Below are positions 41,665-55,000 of a DNA stretch of 64,000 nucleotides, piece by piece. The notes below the pieces were generated by a model. It searched no databases. It was not told the DNA's origin and was given only the letters and a program-made list of their open reading frames with translations. The first letter of the stretch is position 1. The number at the start of each line of letters is the position of its first letter. The position numbers were made by a program, and so were the translations under genes. Location of the stretch: contig CAJNOL010000107.1 in the NCBI GenBank assembly GCA_905250125.1, forward strand, positions 49,915-113,914, written 5' to 3'. Source of the DNA: Rotaria sordida (lineage: Eukaryota; Rotifera; Eurotatoria; Philodinida; Philodinidae).

Positions 41665-44600
41665 CCTATTTATTTATTTAATTCACGTGTGTGTGCATGT
41701 GTTCCTTCATTCACACTCACAACTTTAACATATTGATGAAAATTATCTCTTGAAACATAAGTTATTAAGCCATATCTATCATCGGTAAGCTCTCGACAGT
41801 CATCGAAATCAAATGTTTTTTTTATTTTCAAGTAAAATATGTGATTTTGTTATGAAAAGTTGAACATCAGAGCAATTTAACCCTTGTTGGCGTATTCAGA
41901 ACGGTTTATTTTTTTCAGTAACTTCTATTGTCAATTGACGGTTAATTTAAACTTTTAGAGCAGCGTCATTCTATCTTTAGAACCTACACATTACGTGTAA
42001 ATAGCAAACATTCTTGATCATCTGATGGAATTTTCAATGAATTACTATTTAAGTCTTTTTGTCAAATGTAATGCACTCTAAAGAATAATTTTAGAGACTT
42101 TTTATGACGAAAAGAGAAATTATTTTTTACCCACGTGTGTGAAGACAAAATTGAGTTTAGCTATGATTACACTATTTCATCATTTATCACTTAATTCAAT
42201 TGTTGATTCAATTCCATTACTTGTGAAGAAGCATTATTCATCGAAGCATCTATAGCATCATTCTAATTGAGCAGAAATAATGTAGGAAATTATTTTTTAA
42301 ATATTCACAGATCCATTATTGGCACCATTTATGTCCTCCATATCAGTTTTCAAGCGATTCAAAATTGTGGCAAATTCGGTATTTTCCTTTTTTCGTTTAT
42401 TATATCGCACACGACAAACATTACAAATCTTTGATACACTTGTTAGCGCTTTCATAGTTTGTATCAATATAAACATGGATAGGCGCGCTGATCTTAAACG
42501 TTCAATATCGGAACTGCGATTCAACAGAGACCCACAAGAACAACAACAGTTAGTCGTTTTCAGAAAATTCTAATATGCAAATATGTGTTTCATGACACGA
42601 CGATGACACATTGATCGTGCAGTAAGATGTGCTGAGTATCCCTACAATATGTGTATGTGTGTGTAGGTGACGATGCGTGTGTGCATGTGTCTATTATTCA
42701 CTCATATCTTACTGAAACCTACAACCATGCCTACATCCTACTCAGACTCACCGTGATGCGACACTACCTCGCATGACATTTTCGCATGTAACACTACCGC
42801 GCCGACACTTCCGCGCAAAATGATTTTTTTCTTTTCTATTTACCCTTAGTTAATCGTTCTCTCAATCTTTAATTAACTGTTTCGTTCTCGTATTATTGGA
42901 TCAATTGAACTCATCAGTATGAATAAAAGAAAGGGAATGTGAGTTTGGGTCTCGGTGTAGGTCTGAGTGTACATGGTGTGAATGAACGTAGGCCTGGGCG
43001 TGGATCCGGGCTTGAGTATGAGTGATATGGATGTGAGGTGCATGGGTGAGAATGGATCTGGGTGTNNNNNNNNNNCTACACCCAGAGTCGCACTAACTAC
43101 ATCCACACATGTAAGTTAACATAATCAGAACAGAACAAAAGTTTATTTTGCGCGTAAGTGTCAGTGCGAAAATGCCATACGTAAAAATGTCAGTCAACCC
43201 ATATCCAAATCCACATCCAAAGGTTTCGTAACATGCGTAATTAGTGTTGATAAACAATGGAGGTCACTATCAAGAAGATAAAGACAATCATCAAAAGCCG
43301 CGACATTGATTTGGAATTTAGTTAAAGTTTAATGCAAACTTATCTTTGTTGATCGATTAGAAAACCAAATCGATAAGCTTCGATAACAAAATAAGTGACA
43401 AAAATTTAAACTGATTAATTCTTTACTTAATTGATGATGAATTCGAGGTGAAACTTTTTCACAAATTATATGAAGAACTTGATTGTCCATTGAAGATATA
43501 CGATAAAATGATGATTCAATGGTATCATGTAGTGTGCTCTTTCATAATATATAATATTAGGACAATTAGATATCAGAAATCAATTGAAAAATTGTTAAAG
43601 ATATAATTCAACACAAGATTATCATTGACTTTATTTATTTAAATTTAAAAACTACAAAATATGAAAGTATAAGAAGCAGAGACTGTAATTAGTTTGGGTA
43701 GATTCGGAGACTTGTAAATGGTAAAATTGAAAATGTTCTGGTATCAGAACAGAAACCAAAGATTATATTTTACATGTTCGATTGCATCCTAAAAAAGAGA
43801 TGACCAGGTAGTATCGTATCAAATGACTTAATATAACCAAAGAAACAGACTTTTGAAATTTTTCCAGAATTCTTGCAAGCATATTTTGAAGTTATTTTGT
43901 TTAGATTGGAGCCATGATCGAGATTGCGGCCACTAGAAACGAAATCCTTATGACTAGAATCAAAGAAAAACTTGATCTTGCATATCTCAAGTCAAATCAC
44001 CTAAGAACCATATCACTTTCGAGCCAATAAGATTAGGAAAAAGTGTACTTAATTTTTTATTTCGTCTAACTTTCTTGCGACTGATATTAGGAAAGTCAAT
44101 TTTCTCAATCTTTTGGATAGATAAATAATGAATCACTTTTATATTTGCAGATTTCTTGTATTGTATCAATAGATGTTTAATCTTAATCTTAGAACATGAA
44201 GAAAAAGATTTCTTCATTTCATGAGTGTATTGAGATTAGTTCAAAGGTTATTTTGATCGAATTATCGAGGAAATACCACGTATCTATCTGGAGAAAGAAG
44301 ATCCTTTACAGTTTACATTTATTTTCAATTTTTTTTGAGCTTAGAATTAAAGTAGAAAAGAATTGATAAAAAACAAACGCCTTGGCGTGAAGTTGACGGT
44401 GTACTCTTATCTTACAACCACACTCGTACTAATGTCGATGTCACTAGTCTCTTCAGAAATGAAGATATCTTCTGTTAACATTTGTTTGATTCTTTTCGAA
44501 CTCTTTCTTTTTTTCATGAAGAAATAGTTCAAGTGTTCTTTAGAGTGCAACACAATACTTTATGTAAAGTTATCTATTGATATCTATGAAAAAACCATCA

Positions 44601-46191
44601 CATTTGACAAAGATAATTATATCAGTTTATGAAAGAAACATATTTCAATTAAAGATATTCACAAATTCTTGAATTTTTGTTTTATGTATTCAATAATTCA
44701 AGCAGAATCTTTAAAGCGTTACTTTTGAATACACAAACAGAGGATTAATCGATTAAGCATCTTACAATTTATTTCTTAAAAAAGATGAACTCAGTTGTAC
44801 TAGCAGTCACTAGTAGGGTGTCGTTTCACCTGTAAATTATTCCTGTAATCATGTGTTACAACTGACATGCAAACACATTTTTGAGAAGCTGAATTTATGG
44901 GGTCGACACTTTCATAAGAATCTATCGAGATGACAAAGACAAGATATGTGTTATTATTCAGCTGGTTTTCGGCTCATCTGCAACAAAAAAACATGAAGTT
45001 GAATATTCTGAGTAAATAACGATGAATTTTTACAAATAAAAATGTCAATTAAAAGCAGTTGTTGCTTAACAAATGAGCTTATCAAACTGATGCCACCATT
45101 AGCATTCACATGATAACATGACCTGAATAAGTTATTTGTAGATAATTCGTTTTTTTTTTCTCTAATTTCTTCTAATATCGATTATTTGAACTTATCGTAT
45201 GCAATTTGCCAACCAAAACAATGCATTTATTATCCACTAAAATAATTAAAAAAAATTAACTAAAGAAAAATCAAGATTCCTATAAATCATACACGAGCTC
45301 TAAGATACAATAAAAATGAAAAGCATCCCACATATTGATTTTCAAAGGTACAAATAAAACAAATTCAATTTGCTTATGGACTGATTTTTGATATTTACTG
45401 TGAATATAAGTATAGTGCCTTGTATAAACAGATAGCTTCAAATTATAAAGTTTATTCGATTTACAAATAGTCAAATTACAGTTTTAGACATTCTTGATAA
45501 AGAATTTATTGAATCGACTCGAGAAAGAATGAACTTAAGTTAACTAGAGATAGAGAGTGTTCTAGTTCTCGACGACATAAAACTTCTAGTTAAGATTCAC
45601 TCCTTGTAATAATTTATTAAAAATTGATTATTACGCCTGTTCCATTACTTATTTCAATATTTGTTTGTAGTATTACTAATGTTATATATTTGTTATTTGG
45701 AGATTCATGATAAACGAAATAAATGTAACATTACTTTTTTTTCTGAAAGAAAAATATGCTTTTGACACTATTGTTTTCTAACAAAGAAATAACCTTCATA
45801 ATCATAAACACATTTTCGTAAACTACGTAATAGAGCAGTACTCAACCACCCAAAGATTTCTCGTTACGCTACGGTGCGATACAAGTATTCGCCATTATTT
45901 ATTCTCAGTAATGATTCATCACTATTTCTGTTTATAAAAATGTTTGCATGATTTTTTTTTAAAATTCTTTAAGAATTAAAATTCACTTTAAAAAATATTT
46001 ATTTTAGTAAATTCTTTCTTTTCAAGAGTCTTCAAACTATTTTCTTATTGGCTTTTATGAATTATCCAATAAGAATTTTTGTTTAGTTAGAGAAAGGTAT
46101 GACTTATCACGGAAACTCAACGTCAACAGGTAAAAAATATACCTGAACTAACAATTATTGATTACAATAATACATGTTACGTTTTGTGTAG
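41665..46191. other. Gene-poor stretch with assembly gap
   Basis: No supported gene. A 75-codon minus-strand frame at 42297-42524 has no recognisable domain. There are GT-rich microsatellite stretches near 42640-42690 and degenerate G-rich repeats around 42930-43065 leading into a gap of ten N. From 45800 onward the sequence is the upstream region of DENND1. Confidence 0.45.
42930..43120. repeat. Degenerate G-rich/C-rich repeats around a 10-N gap
   Basis: Left of the N run (43066-43075) the plus strand is rich in GGGTGT/GTGGAT/GGTGTG-like units. Immediately right of it the strand is C-rich (CTACACCCAG, CATCCACAC). The composition switches strand across the gap, which suggests an inverted repeat that the assembler could not close, or a scaffold join. 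The units are too irregular to define a clean tandem repeat. Confidence 0.5.
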
Positions 46192-49100
46192 ATGGCCTCC
46201 GGTTTAGTAACAAAAGAAATTGAATCTCGTATTAAGTGATAAAGTCAATGATTTTTTTTCATTATTTTTTTTAATTTTTCTTATTCAGACAATCACCTGA
46301 ACATCTCTTTGAAGTTTTTCTTGAAATTCATCAATCGATTAATAACGAACGTAGGTCTATTTTTTTTTATAAATATTTAAAAATTAAAATATAAATTTAT
46401 TTTAGCACCTGCAATTTTAATTCAATATCCAAATGATTTCTCAGATCCAATACTTAAAACAGCTGCTAATTTTGCATATCCCTGTAAAATTCCATCGTAT
46501 GAAAATTTATTTTTTTGTTTCAATAATAGAAAGATAGATAAATAGATCATTTTTTTCCAGCGATGATCAAAGTGAATATTTTACATTTGTTGTTCTCGAT
46601 TCAACAAGTTTAATTTTCCGTTTCGGATATTGTCGTCGATCTAATCGAGAATCTACTTGTTTATGTATAATGAGGTATGAATATCTAAAAATTTCCCTGA
46701 GATAAATAAAATGTTTTTTGTTTTGCGATAGTTATTATCCATGGTTTGAAATATTTTGTAATATTCTTAATGATGTATCACAAATAATTAATACACAATC
46801 AGTATGTTTTTATTATTATACTGCAATTTGGTTATTGTTTTTTTCAAGGTCGCAGAAGTTGAAACATTTTTATCATCATTATATAATTATAAATTAATCT
46901 CAATTGAAGAATTTTATAAACGTGGAGGAAAAGAAATGATTGAAATTAATAATCTTTCAAAAGTATAATGAATATTATTAAATGTTTTATTTATGTTGAA
47001 ATTATGTAGGTTTATAGTTATCCTCGACCTGATCAACGTAAACTTCCTTCAATATCATCTAATGTAAATATTTTAAAATAAAATAATTAGTAAAAGAAAA
47101 AGAAAGAAAAAGCAACGTTTATTATTCAGAGCAATTTTACAATAATGTTTTCTCGATTGGGTCCAGATATGACTCTACGTCTTTTTGCCCATTTAATTTT
47201 TGAACGAAGAATTTTATTTATTTCATCAAAACTTTTTCATTTAACTGGTTAGTTTAATTTTCAATCAAAATTTATTTTTATAAGTTTTGTTTTCTTAGCA
47301 TGTGCTTGTGGATGTTTACATTTAATTAATCCATTGCATTGGTAAGAATCAAACTTATTTAAAAACAAGTAAATTTATTTTCTCTTTTGATTCAGGCAAA
47401 GTATTTTTTTACCAATTCTTCCCGAATCTCTGACATGGACAGCACAATGTACAGCACCATATATAATTGGAATACATTCAAGTATTTATTCGAGAATGAA
47501 TAAAAAAGAACTAGGTGATGTAGTAATAGTAAATATTGATGATAGAAAAATTGAATCACAATATGATGATCTGAATTTATTTCCTAAACATTTAATACGT
47601 AATATGAAAAAAGATATTCAACAATCATCACAATTTATTGAAGATCACTTAGCAAGAATTTTTCTTCGAGCTATGGCATCTATTCTTGGTTAGTAAGAGA
47701 AATTGGATTAATAGAAATTTTGTTTTGTTTTTGTTGATAGGAAATTATGCAAGTGGATTTGTATTAAAAAATGAACAATTAGATTTCGATAGAAATGTTT
47801 ATTTGAGACAATATTTAAAATCTGATTTAAATATGTTTATGTCTTCTGTTGTTAATACACAAATGTTTGAACAAGTAATAAAGAAAAAAAAAAGATTTTT
47901 ACATATTTGATTATTGTTAATTTAAGTTTTCTCGGCATCGAACTTATCTACAACTTCATCCTGATATTGATGTTGATGAATTTGATATTGAAGTAAAAAG
48001 TTTTGAACAAAGTCAACAATCAAAAAGAGTAAGTTGTATGAAAAAAAAAGATTGAATACATTTCATCGGATTGAACTAGATCTATTTTTGATAAGTTCTT
48101 TTATTTTATTAACATATTATTGATAATTTGGAAAAATAAGTAGTGAGCCACAACATGAACATTTGATGAAAAAATGGCAGTCATATTTTTTGCAATTTGT
48201 ATAATATTCAATACACTTTGGTCAATGACCGACTTTTAAGCTTAGAAAAAAATATTCTAGCTCTTTAAGAGTTTGAAAAAATCCTAAACCCTGAAAAGAG
48301 TAGAAAGACTTACGGAATAAACCATGAAGCTCTTGCTGTACCGTTCTATTTCCAAACTTTGTTCTAACAGTTTTTCTGTTAGAAAAAGTATGCATGCTTT
48401 CCCAACTAAGGATTTCTAAAAATTCACGTTCAGGGTAGTTAGTGCGCACACTTTAGCACAGTTTCAAACTTGATGAAACTTTCACAGAATATTTTTTTTC
48501 GTCTAACAAGCTTACTGAGTTAGTATAAAGATGCATAAATGTTTTCGAAGTACAGGTTGTCATGACTGTCCTAAATCATAGTTATGACCATGATGGATTT
48601 TTCAAAAAAACTTGGTGACCGTGACCAAAATTTAGTCATGACTAGTATCAAGAGTTAGCTCATGTTCTTCTTTTAAAATCTTGTAACTAAATCTGATATC
48701 ATAATAACAGATGATTTGAATAGAGTAAGACCAACAGCAAGAGCACGCCGAAAGAAATTTATAAGATCTAGTCTGTTAAAAGTCTCAAGTGAATCAGTAT
48801 CGAAAATAATGAATTCATCTAATGCATTCGTAACTTTCATCATTCAGTTTGCGTACGACATTATTCAAGTTGTTCTTCATCGAATCAAAATATTTTTATT
48901 TTGCTCGTCGAATAAAGGAGAACTTCAATGATATGAGTCGATGTACTTTTGTATATTATTGGTATGATTAGTTGCTTTGTAACAGGTCACACTAATGCAA
49001 CCTATAGAACTTTTGTGAGTCACAGTCACGATCGTAACCATTGTGGTCGTGACCAGAAAATAATCGTCATACCGATATCTATTCTGAAATGAGATACAAA

Positions 49101-51794
49101 ACTTCCTAAAAATCGTTTGTTTTTAAAGGTGTTAGGCGTTCTTTTGTTTCAGATGTACTTTAAAAGAAACAAACATAAGAACATATTTGAAATCAGCACA
49201 AAAAGTTGCATCGAATAATGTATCATTTGTTAGTTTTTAAAATAAAGATTTTCCCGACAAAAGTTTATGACGAGGGTTTTCTCATGCAAGATGTAGACCT
49301 ATGGATTTCACTATTCAAAAGAATACATCGGAAATCATCAAATCAGCTCAAATTTAATTGGTCTAGCAGTTGACTCATTAGATGTCGATAGAAAAAGTTG
49401 TTCTCTTTCGATCCATGCAAAGATGACATCTCTAACATGTTCTGTTCAAGAGTTATAAGGGTTTTTCAAACATTTCAATTTCAGCCTCGTGATCTTGAAG
49501 CATTTCGAAAGAGATCAAGACAAGGATAATTCATCACGCTAAGTCAAGTGGTAAAGGTTGTTTTCAGTTTCAAAACAATCTCAAATCGTTATAACAAGAT
49601 TTTCGAAATGTCAAATTTTGCTGCTATACCGTTCAGAGTTGTTTTTTTGAAAATCTTGCTATGATGATTTCAGAGCGTTTTGAAACTGAAAACAAACATT
49701 ACCATTCGACTGAGCATGATAAATAAGCATTTTCTTGATATCTTTCCGAGTGCTTCAAAGTCATTAGGTCGAAATCGAGGATCTCCGAAAAACCCATTGG
49801 ACTCTTTGATAGAACAAGATAAAAGACGTCGGCTTGGTGTGGGTCGGAAGAGAACAATTTTTCCTATCGAATGATCATATCATCAATTGAAATGCAACTG
49901 GATAGTTTTCTAGAACACCATTTTCAAAATATTTCCGCAAAAAACTCACCTATTTTGTCAGTCGCTGGACTAATCAGTTTTGAGCTGATGTGATGTTCTC
50001 TTTTAAATAGTGAAATCTGCAGTTCTATATCTTGTTCCTATCGAAAATTATTCAAAAAACATTGACTTGCGTTATATTTTGACGTCAATAATAATGCAAT
50101 ATGACAACGAGAGAAGAAAATAATGGTGCTATTATCTATTTGAAGAAAAAAAAATCGATTTAGTTGTTTGTAAATGAATTTAAATAATTACAAAAGAAGT
50201 GATGTGAAAATAAGACATTTTTTCAGGTTTTGATAACTTTAAAGCACCATGACTAGATCAGTTGTAGACTATTCTGTTTATATGATCTGTCGTAGTCGAT
50301 AGAATCTATTATGAAAACCATTAGCCTTTAATTGTCCAAACTCTGAAATTTCAATGAATAATCAATTTCTCTTCTTGTAGTCTAATGTCAACAAAAAAAT
50401 CTACCAAATTCCAGATAGAGTAAGTTACAGTGTTTTTTTAACTTCTTTCTTAAAATAAAAATAATCCATATGATAATTTTTCAAAACATAAACACGAACA
50501 GCTGTTACAACATGTACCAGACAAACACGAGTACTAATATATTCAAAAAACAAAAAATTATTCATCAATAAAACAAATAAAGTCTACCCAACATGTTTCA
50601 ATTGCTTTTTTTTACTTGTGTTGCTCAACCATATCACTTCAATAATTAATAATAAAAAAATTTTCTCTAGACTACCAATCCAGATACTGAACAAATACAA
50701 ACTAAAACTGAAAAATTACAACCGGTGATGAGTTATAACACATAAAACCAACCTTTCATAACTATTTTTTATATAGATAGATAAACCTGAAGAAAGAGTT
50801 ACAAATGAAGATTCATCCGTAAAAACTCATTACGCATCATTTGATGTAAGTTCTTGATAATTTCACATTAAAATACTAAAAAGAACTGTTTCCTATTAGA
50901 TAAACAATAGCATTCAACAAAAAACTGACGATTCAGTTAGTAAAAATTCTATTGAATTTTTATTCTTCTAAATTGTTTTTATTCAGGTCGAATCAAATCA
51001 TCAAACAGCTCAACAGGTAAAATAAATACAAAAAAAAAAACTTTTCATAATTTTTACATACATATCCTTTCAGTCAAATTCATCGAGTTTCTTAAATGAT
51101 GAGTAAGAAAAAACAAAGACAATCCTTTTTCTATCGAATCATATTGAAATATTTAATAGATCATCTTCATTATTTCATTCTTCAACTTCTAAATTTGATC
51201 AAGATAAAACCAATCAATTAATCGATTTCAATATAGACGAAGTACAATCAAATTCTTATTTTCTTTTTTCATATTTTTATTTAGAATCCATTATTACCAT
51301 TCTCTATGGAATCAAATGTAAATAAAATACATGAAACTCCGCGTTCAAAAAAATTACAAATAAATTCAAAAATAAAACAATTACAAAATGAACTTCAATC
51401 TAAAGTTCAAACATTCAACAATAAACCTATTGATCCACGTGATGAATATGATAAAGAACAAACTGAAGTCAACAAACTTATTGAACAATTTGATCCATTT
51501 AATAATTCAAATGATGTAAATAAAACAAAACCCATGATATTTCATTCAGATATGGTTACATTTAATTGTCATTCACCTATTTCTGAAACAATACCAACAA
51601 ATTATGTGAAAAATATTCAATCAAATTATGAAACCAATACTCAATTTAATTCAAAGCCTGATTATTCTGCTGAACAAAATTCTCATTCTTCATCATCAAT
51701 AGATTTTGATCCTTTAATACCATCAGCAAATAATTCATATCCTCATCTTCCATCATCAGAGACAAATGAATCGAATTTAATTGATTTTAATTAA
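46192..51794 (+). CDS. DENND1: DENN domain protein DENND1 (connecdenn), Rab35 exchange factor family
   Basis: DENND1 proteins activate Rab35 at clathrin-coated pits and endosomes. The start ATG 46192 lies directly after a TGTAG splice acceptor, so an untranslated 5' exon exists. The N-terminus MASGLVTKEIESRIK joins to QSPEHLFEVFLEI, equivalent to the human opening SRIKQNPETTFEVYVEV. The uDENN/cDENN/dDENN regions follow over many short exons: ILIQYPNDFSDPI, YFTFVVLDSTSLIFRFGYCR, YYPWFEIFCNILNDV, YSYPRPDQRKLPSI, LRLFAHLIFERRILFISSKL, WQSIFLPILPESLTWTAQC, APYIIGIHSSIY, DVVIVNIDDRKIES and ARIFLRAMASILG. After FEQFSRHRTYLQL an intron of about 2.3 kb follows. A disordered tail in small exons then carries adaptor-like motifs: QLIDFN, EQFDPFNN, FDPLIPS and the terminal NLIDFN. 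This architecture (DENN module plus clathrin/AP-2-binding tail) is typical of DENND1. Confidence 0.9.
49280..50040. mobile_element. Long diverged foldback in DENND1 intron
   Basis: An imperfect inverted repeat of about 760 bases centred near 49628. Paired blocks include GGTTGTTTTCAGTTTCAAAAC (49557 region) against GTTTTGAAACTGAAAACAAAC (49677 region), CTTGAAGCATTTCG against CGAGTGCTTCAAAG, AAGGGTTTTTCAAAC against CCGAAAAACCCATTG, and GTTGTTCTCTTTCGATCC against GGTCGGAAGAGAACAAT. Outermost are GGTCTAGCAGTTGACTC and the sequence around GTCGCTGGACTAATC. The right arm has an extra segment of about 85 bases. The many mismatches point to an old element. There is no coding capacity and no clear flanking duplication. 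Confidence 0.65.
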
Positions 51795-52099
51795 ATGTTT
51801 TGTGTATTTAAAAGAAAACAGATTCTTTTATATTTGACAATTTTTCTTTGTATATTATTTATTTTTATTGAGAAGAATATACACGATTATTTTTTGTTTC
51901 GTTTTCTGTAACTAGATCAAAAGAATAGATTTATTTTTCTATTCCTAAATAGAAATGAACATTACTTTGATAATAAGTTCTTTTTTTAAATATTTTAGAC
52001 CCGTGGTCTCATCACTTCTCATGTCATTCCATTTTGCCACTTCGAACAATCGTCAAATTAAAACAATAAATAAGAAGCAACGATAGATAAACTGCAAAT
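51795..52099. other. DENND1 3' region and RUN-gene promoter
   Basis: A 305-base spacer between two genes on the same strand. It should hold the DENND1 3' UTR and the promoter of the RUN-domain gene. No specific element can be assigned. Confidence 0.35.
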
Positions 52100-55000
52100 A
52101 TGAACGATTCAACGATTAATCCCATTTTACTATCTTCAGCTGCTCATCTCGAAAATGTTGAACAACTTATAAAAAATCTCGAAAAACATACACTTGATTT
52201 AGATAATTTTGATGAAATATTAAGTGATCGTAATCGACAAGAACTTATAACAAAATCATTTTCAGCTGTTACATCAGAAACAATGACTATCGATGATATA
52301 CCAGATGATAATTTTCTTGTTAAAAGTATTTCATTAGCTAATAATACAAGTACTATAGCTGGTTATAATGATGAATGTTTATCTATGGATAGTCTTTTAA
52401 ATCATCGTGAATTATTCGAAAATGATGATATGAAAAAACAACAAACACCATCAGTCAATGATCAAAGTTTATATAATGATCAAGAGGGTGGTTTTACATG
52501 GGATGATCAATATGATACACGAGCTAATTATCGTTTAACATTTAGTACTGATAAACCACCACAACCTGAATCAAAAACAGATAGATCTCATCGGCATAAA
52601 CATCATCATCGGCATCATCATCATCATCATCATCATAAACATCGAACAACAGAGTAAATCTAAATATTCAATTCGAAAACAATTTCTGTAAGATATTTTT
52701 TTTCTTTATAGTTCACAATCAAGTTCAAATTATTCTGATGATGGTGTATCTCCAACTATAGGAAATAATATGAATGATTGGTCAATGCGTTCATCATTCA
52801 ATACATTAGAACAATCTATTGAACATCGTGAAAATAAAACATCAATAACGCCAACAATGGATCAACAAGTAACATTTATTCGTTCACAATCTCATCCAAC
52901 ATCATTTTCTCCTCAACAACAATTACCAAATAATAATAATTCACAAAATTCATCAACATCTTCATCATCATCAGCATCATGGAGACGTATGAAAGAAAGT
53001 CAACGAACAACATCTGGTATGGAACCAAAAGAAACTCGACCACCATCACCAATAAGTCTTTATAAAATTTTTCAACAAAAGTCACAAACAGGTGCAACAT
53101 CATCTTCACCACGTAGTGCTTTTCAATTTTATCGACAACAAAGTGATTCAACAGTACCAAATAATATTGATAGCATGACAATATCGGGTGAAAAAATGAT
53201 AACAGAAAAACCAAAATCATCTTATTATCAAAAAAAACAAATTCATACAGATCGACCATCATCACAAACAAATTCCAGTACTGATCAAGCGATACAAACA
53301 TCTATTTTATTAGATTCTTCATCAAACAGTCCAATGAACAGTCGTTTTCAATCTACACCAACAACAAATTATCTCCAAACACATTTTGATTCAAATTCAC
53401 CTCGTCATCTTGCCGTCCCTTCGCGTCCATCACCATTACCTATCTCGTCATCATCTATTCATAAATCTCTTCCTGATCTTGCCTTTATTTCTCAATATTC
53501 AAAAGAATTACCTCGATCTCGTACTACATCACCTTTACCACCAACACCAAATCTACCTAATTCTGCGCTTCTCACCAATAATAACAATATGATATCATCT
53601 CCAACAGTAACTCAACAACAACAAAAACAAGAATCTGAACGACCACGTACACTTAAATCAATAAAACGTTATAAAAACAGTAAACATTCAACTGAACCTT
53701 TAGGGGTTTTTTATAGTCCACAATTACGTAAAACATTTGCTGCAGTACCAGCATCAGCAGTTATTACTGGACCGAATGAAGGGCCAACAATAATTAAAAT
53801 GAAATTACCACCACCTTCTTCATTTCCTAAAGGACGACAACAACAAACATCAAATCTTAAATCTTGTCTTAAATATGGACCAAGAGCGAATTCATGTGAT
53901 ATTCAAGCTATGTTACAAGACAGAATATCACCAGCACCTACATTACCTATTCATCAACCAACAAGTGATAAGGTAAGAAGAGATGTTTTAAGTATTTATG
54001 ACATCGGTTCGAGTTTTATGACAAACTTCAACTTATATATTTATTATATTGTTAAACATGATCTAAAAGAAGTATTGAATTCTGTAGGGTAGAAATTCGT
54101 CCTCACAGACTGTATCCCAATAACGACTCGTTACAATATATTAACTATTTCCTTATTACATTTATAGAAGATTAAGTAAAAGGGAAGGGTGTCCAAGATA
54201 CATAGAATAAAGTAATCTCCCTGTGATTAAAAACAGCAGCTACATCATCTTTCACATTTTTATTTCGTAGGGATTGCACTAGCAGTTTTTCTTAATTTAG
54301 GATTCATCGTCTCCTACAACAAAACGTCGTTGTTCAGAAGCTGATGTTACAGGAGGTCGTCCTAATAGTCTCTGGCCACCAAACACTCACACTACTGGTT
54401 CATCAAATAATATAAATAATTATGTTATACAAGATTTATCTCATGAACATTGTTCTGATTATGATCTAACATCATTACAACAACAATATCATACAAAAAA
54501 AAGTGTTAGTTTTTCAGACAATATTGCTAAACATCTTATTTCACCATGTAATCCAGCTATTAAATTTGATCCATCACCAGAACTACTTCATTTGCATAAT
54601 GATACAACAACAAATAATGATGAACTTGCTGTAGCATTACATGGAAATCAAGAAAATTTAATAAGAAAAACAACATTACGTTATGGTGAAATGCGTCGAT
54701 GTCAAAGTAAGTTATTTCACTAAATATTGATTTTATTTGATTCTCAAGTGAGAAATTTTAATTATTTTTTTTTGTTGTTGTTTTAAGCTGATATTATTGT
54801 TGTCGATCGTATTCATCATTTACATTCATTTACGGAAAGTCCACCAAATGAATTTCGTTTACAAGAAACTGATAGTCTTGCTCCTCAACAAGAAGATGAA
54901 GATGATCAAACTATTATGGAAAAAACTCATGTGAATATTATACCAATTGTTGAATTTTCTACGACACCTGACATTGTCGATACTAATGAATCTAATGGAA

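Noticed and set aside
42297..42524. 75-codon minus-strand frame with a CNVCRVRY motif
   Set aside because: It has only two paired cysteines, begins at a non-ATG codon, and shows no continuation through plausible introns.
48560..49080. Foldback suggested by GTGACC/GGTCAC words around 48620 and 49040
   Set aside because: On closer reading the two segments align weakly in direct orientation, too diverged to call a repeat with confidence.
52596..52645. CAT trinucleotide tract as a microsatellite insertion
   Set aside because: It encodes an in-frame His-rich block inside an otherwise continuous coding exon, so it is part of the protein.
52876..53301. 141-codon minus-strand frame inside the RUN-domain gene
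   Set aside because: It is antisense to Ser/Gln/Asn-rich coding sequence, with a low-complexity product and no domain.
53973..54092. Coding extension of the RUN-domain gene to a stop at 54092
   Set aside because: It lies beyond a GTAAGA donor; the frame resumes at 54301 with the correct phase, so this segment is intronic.
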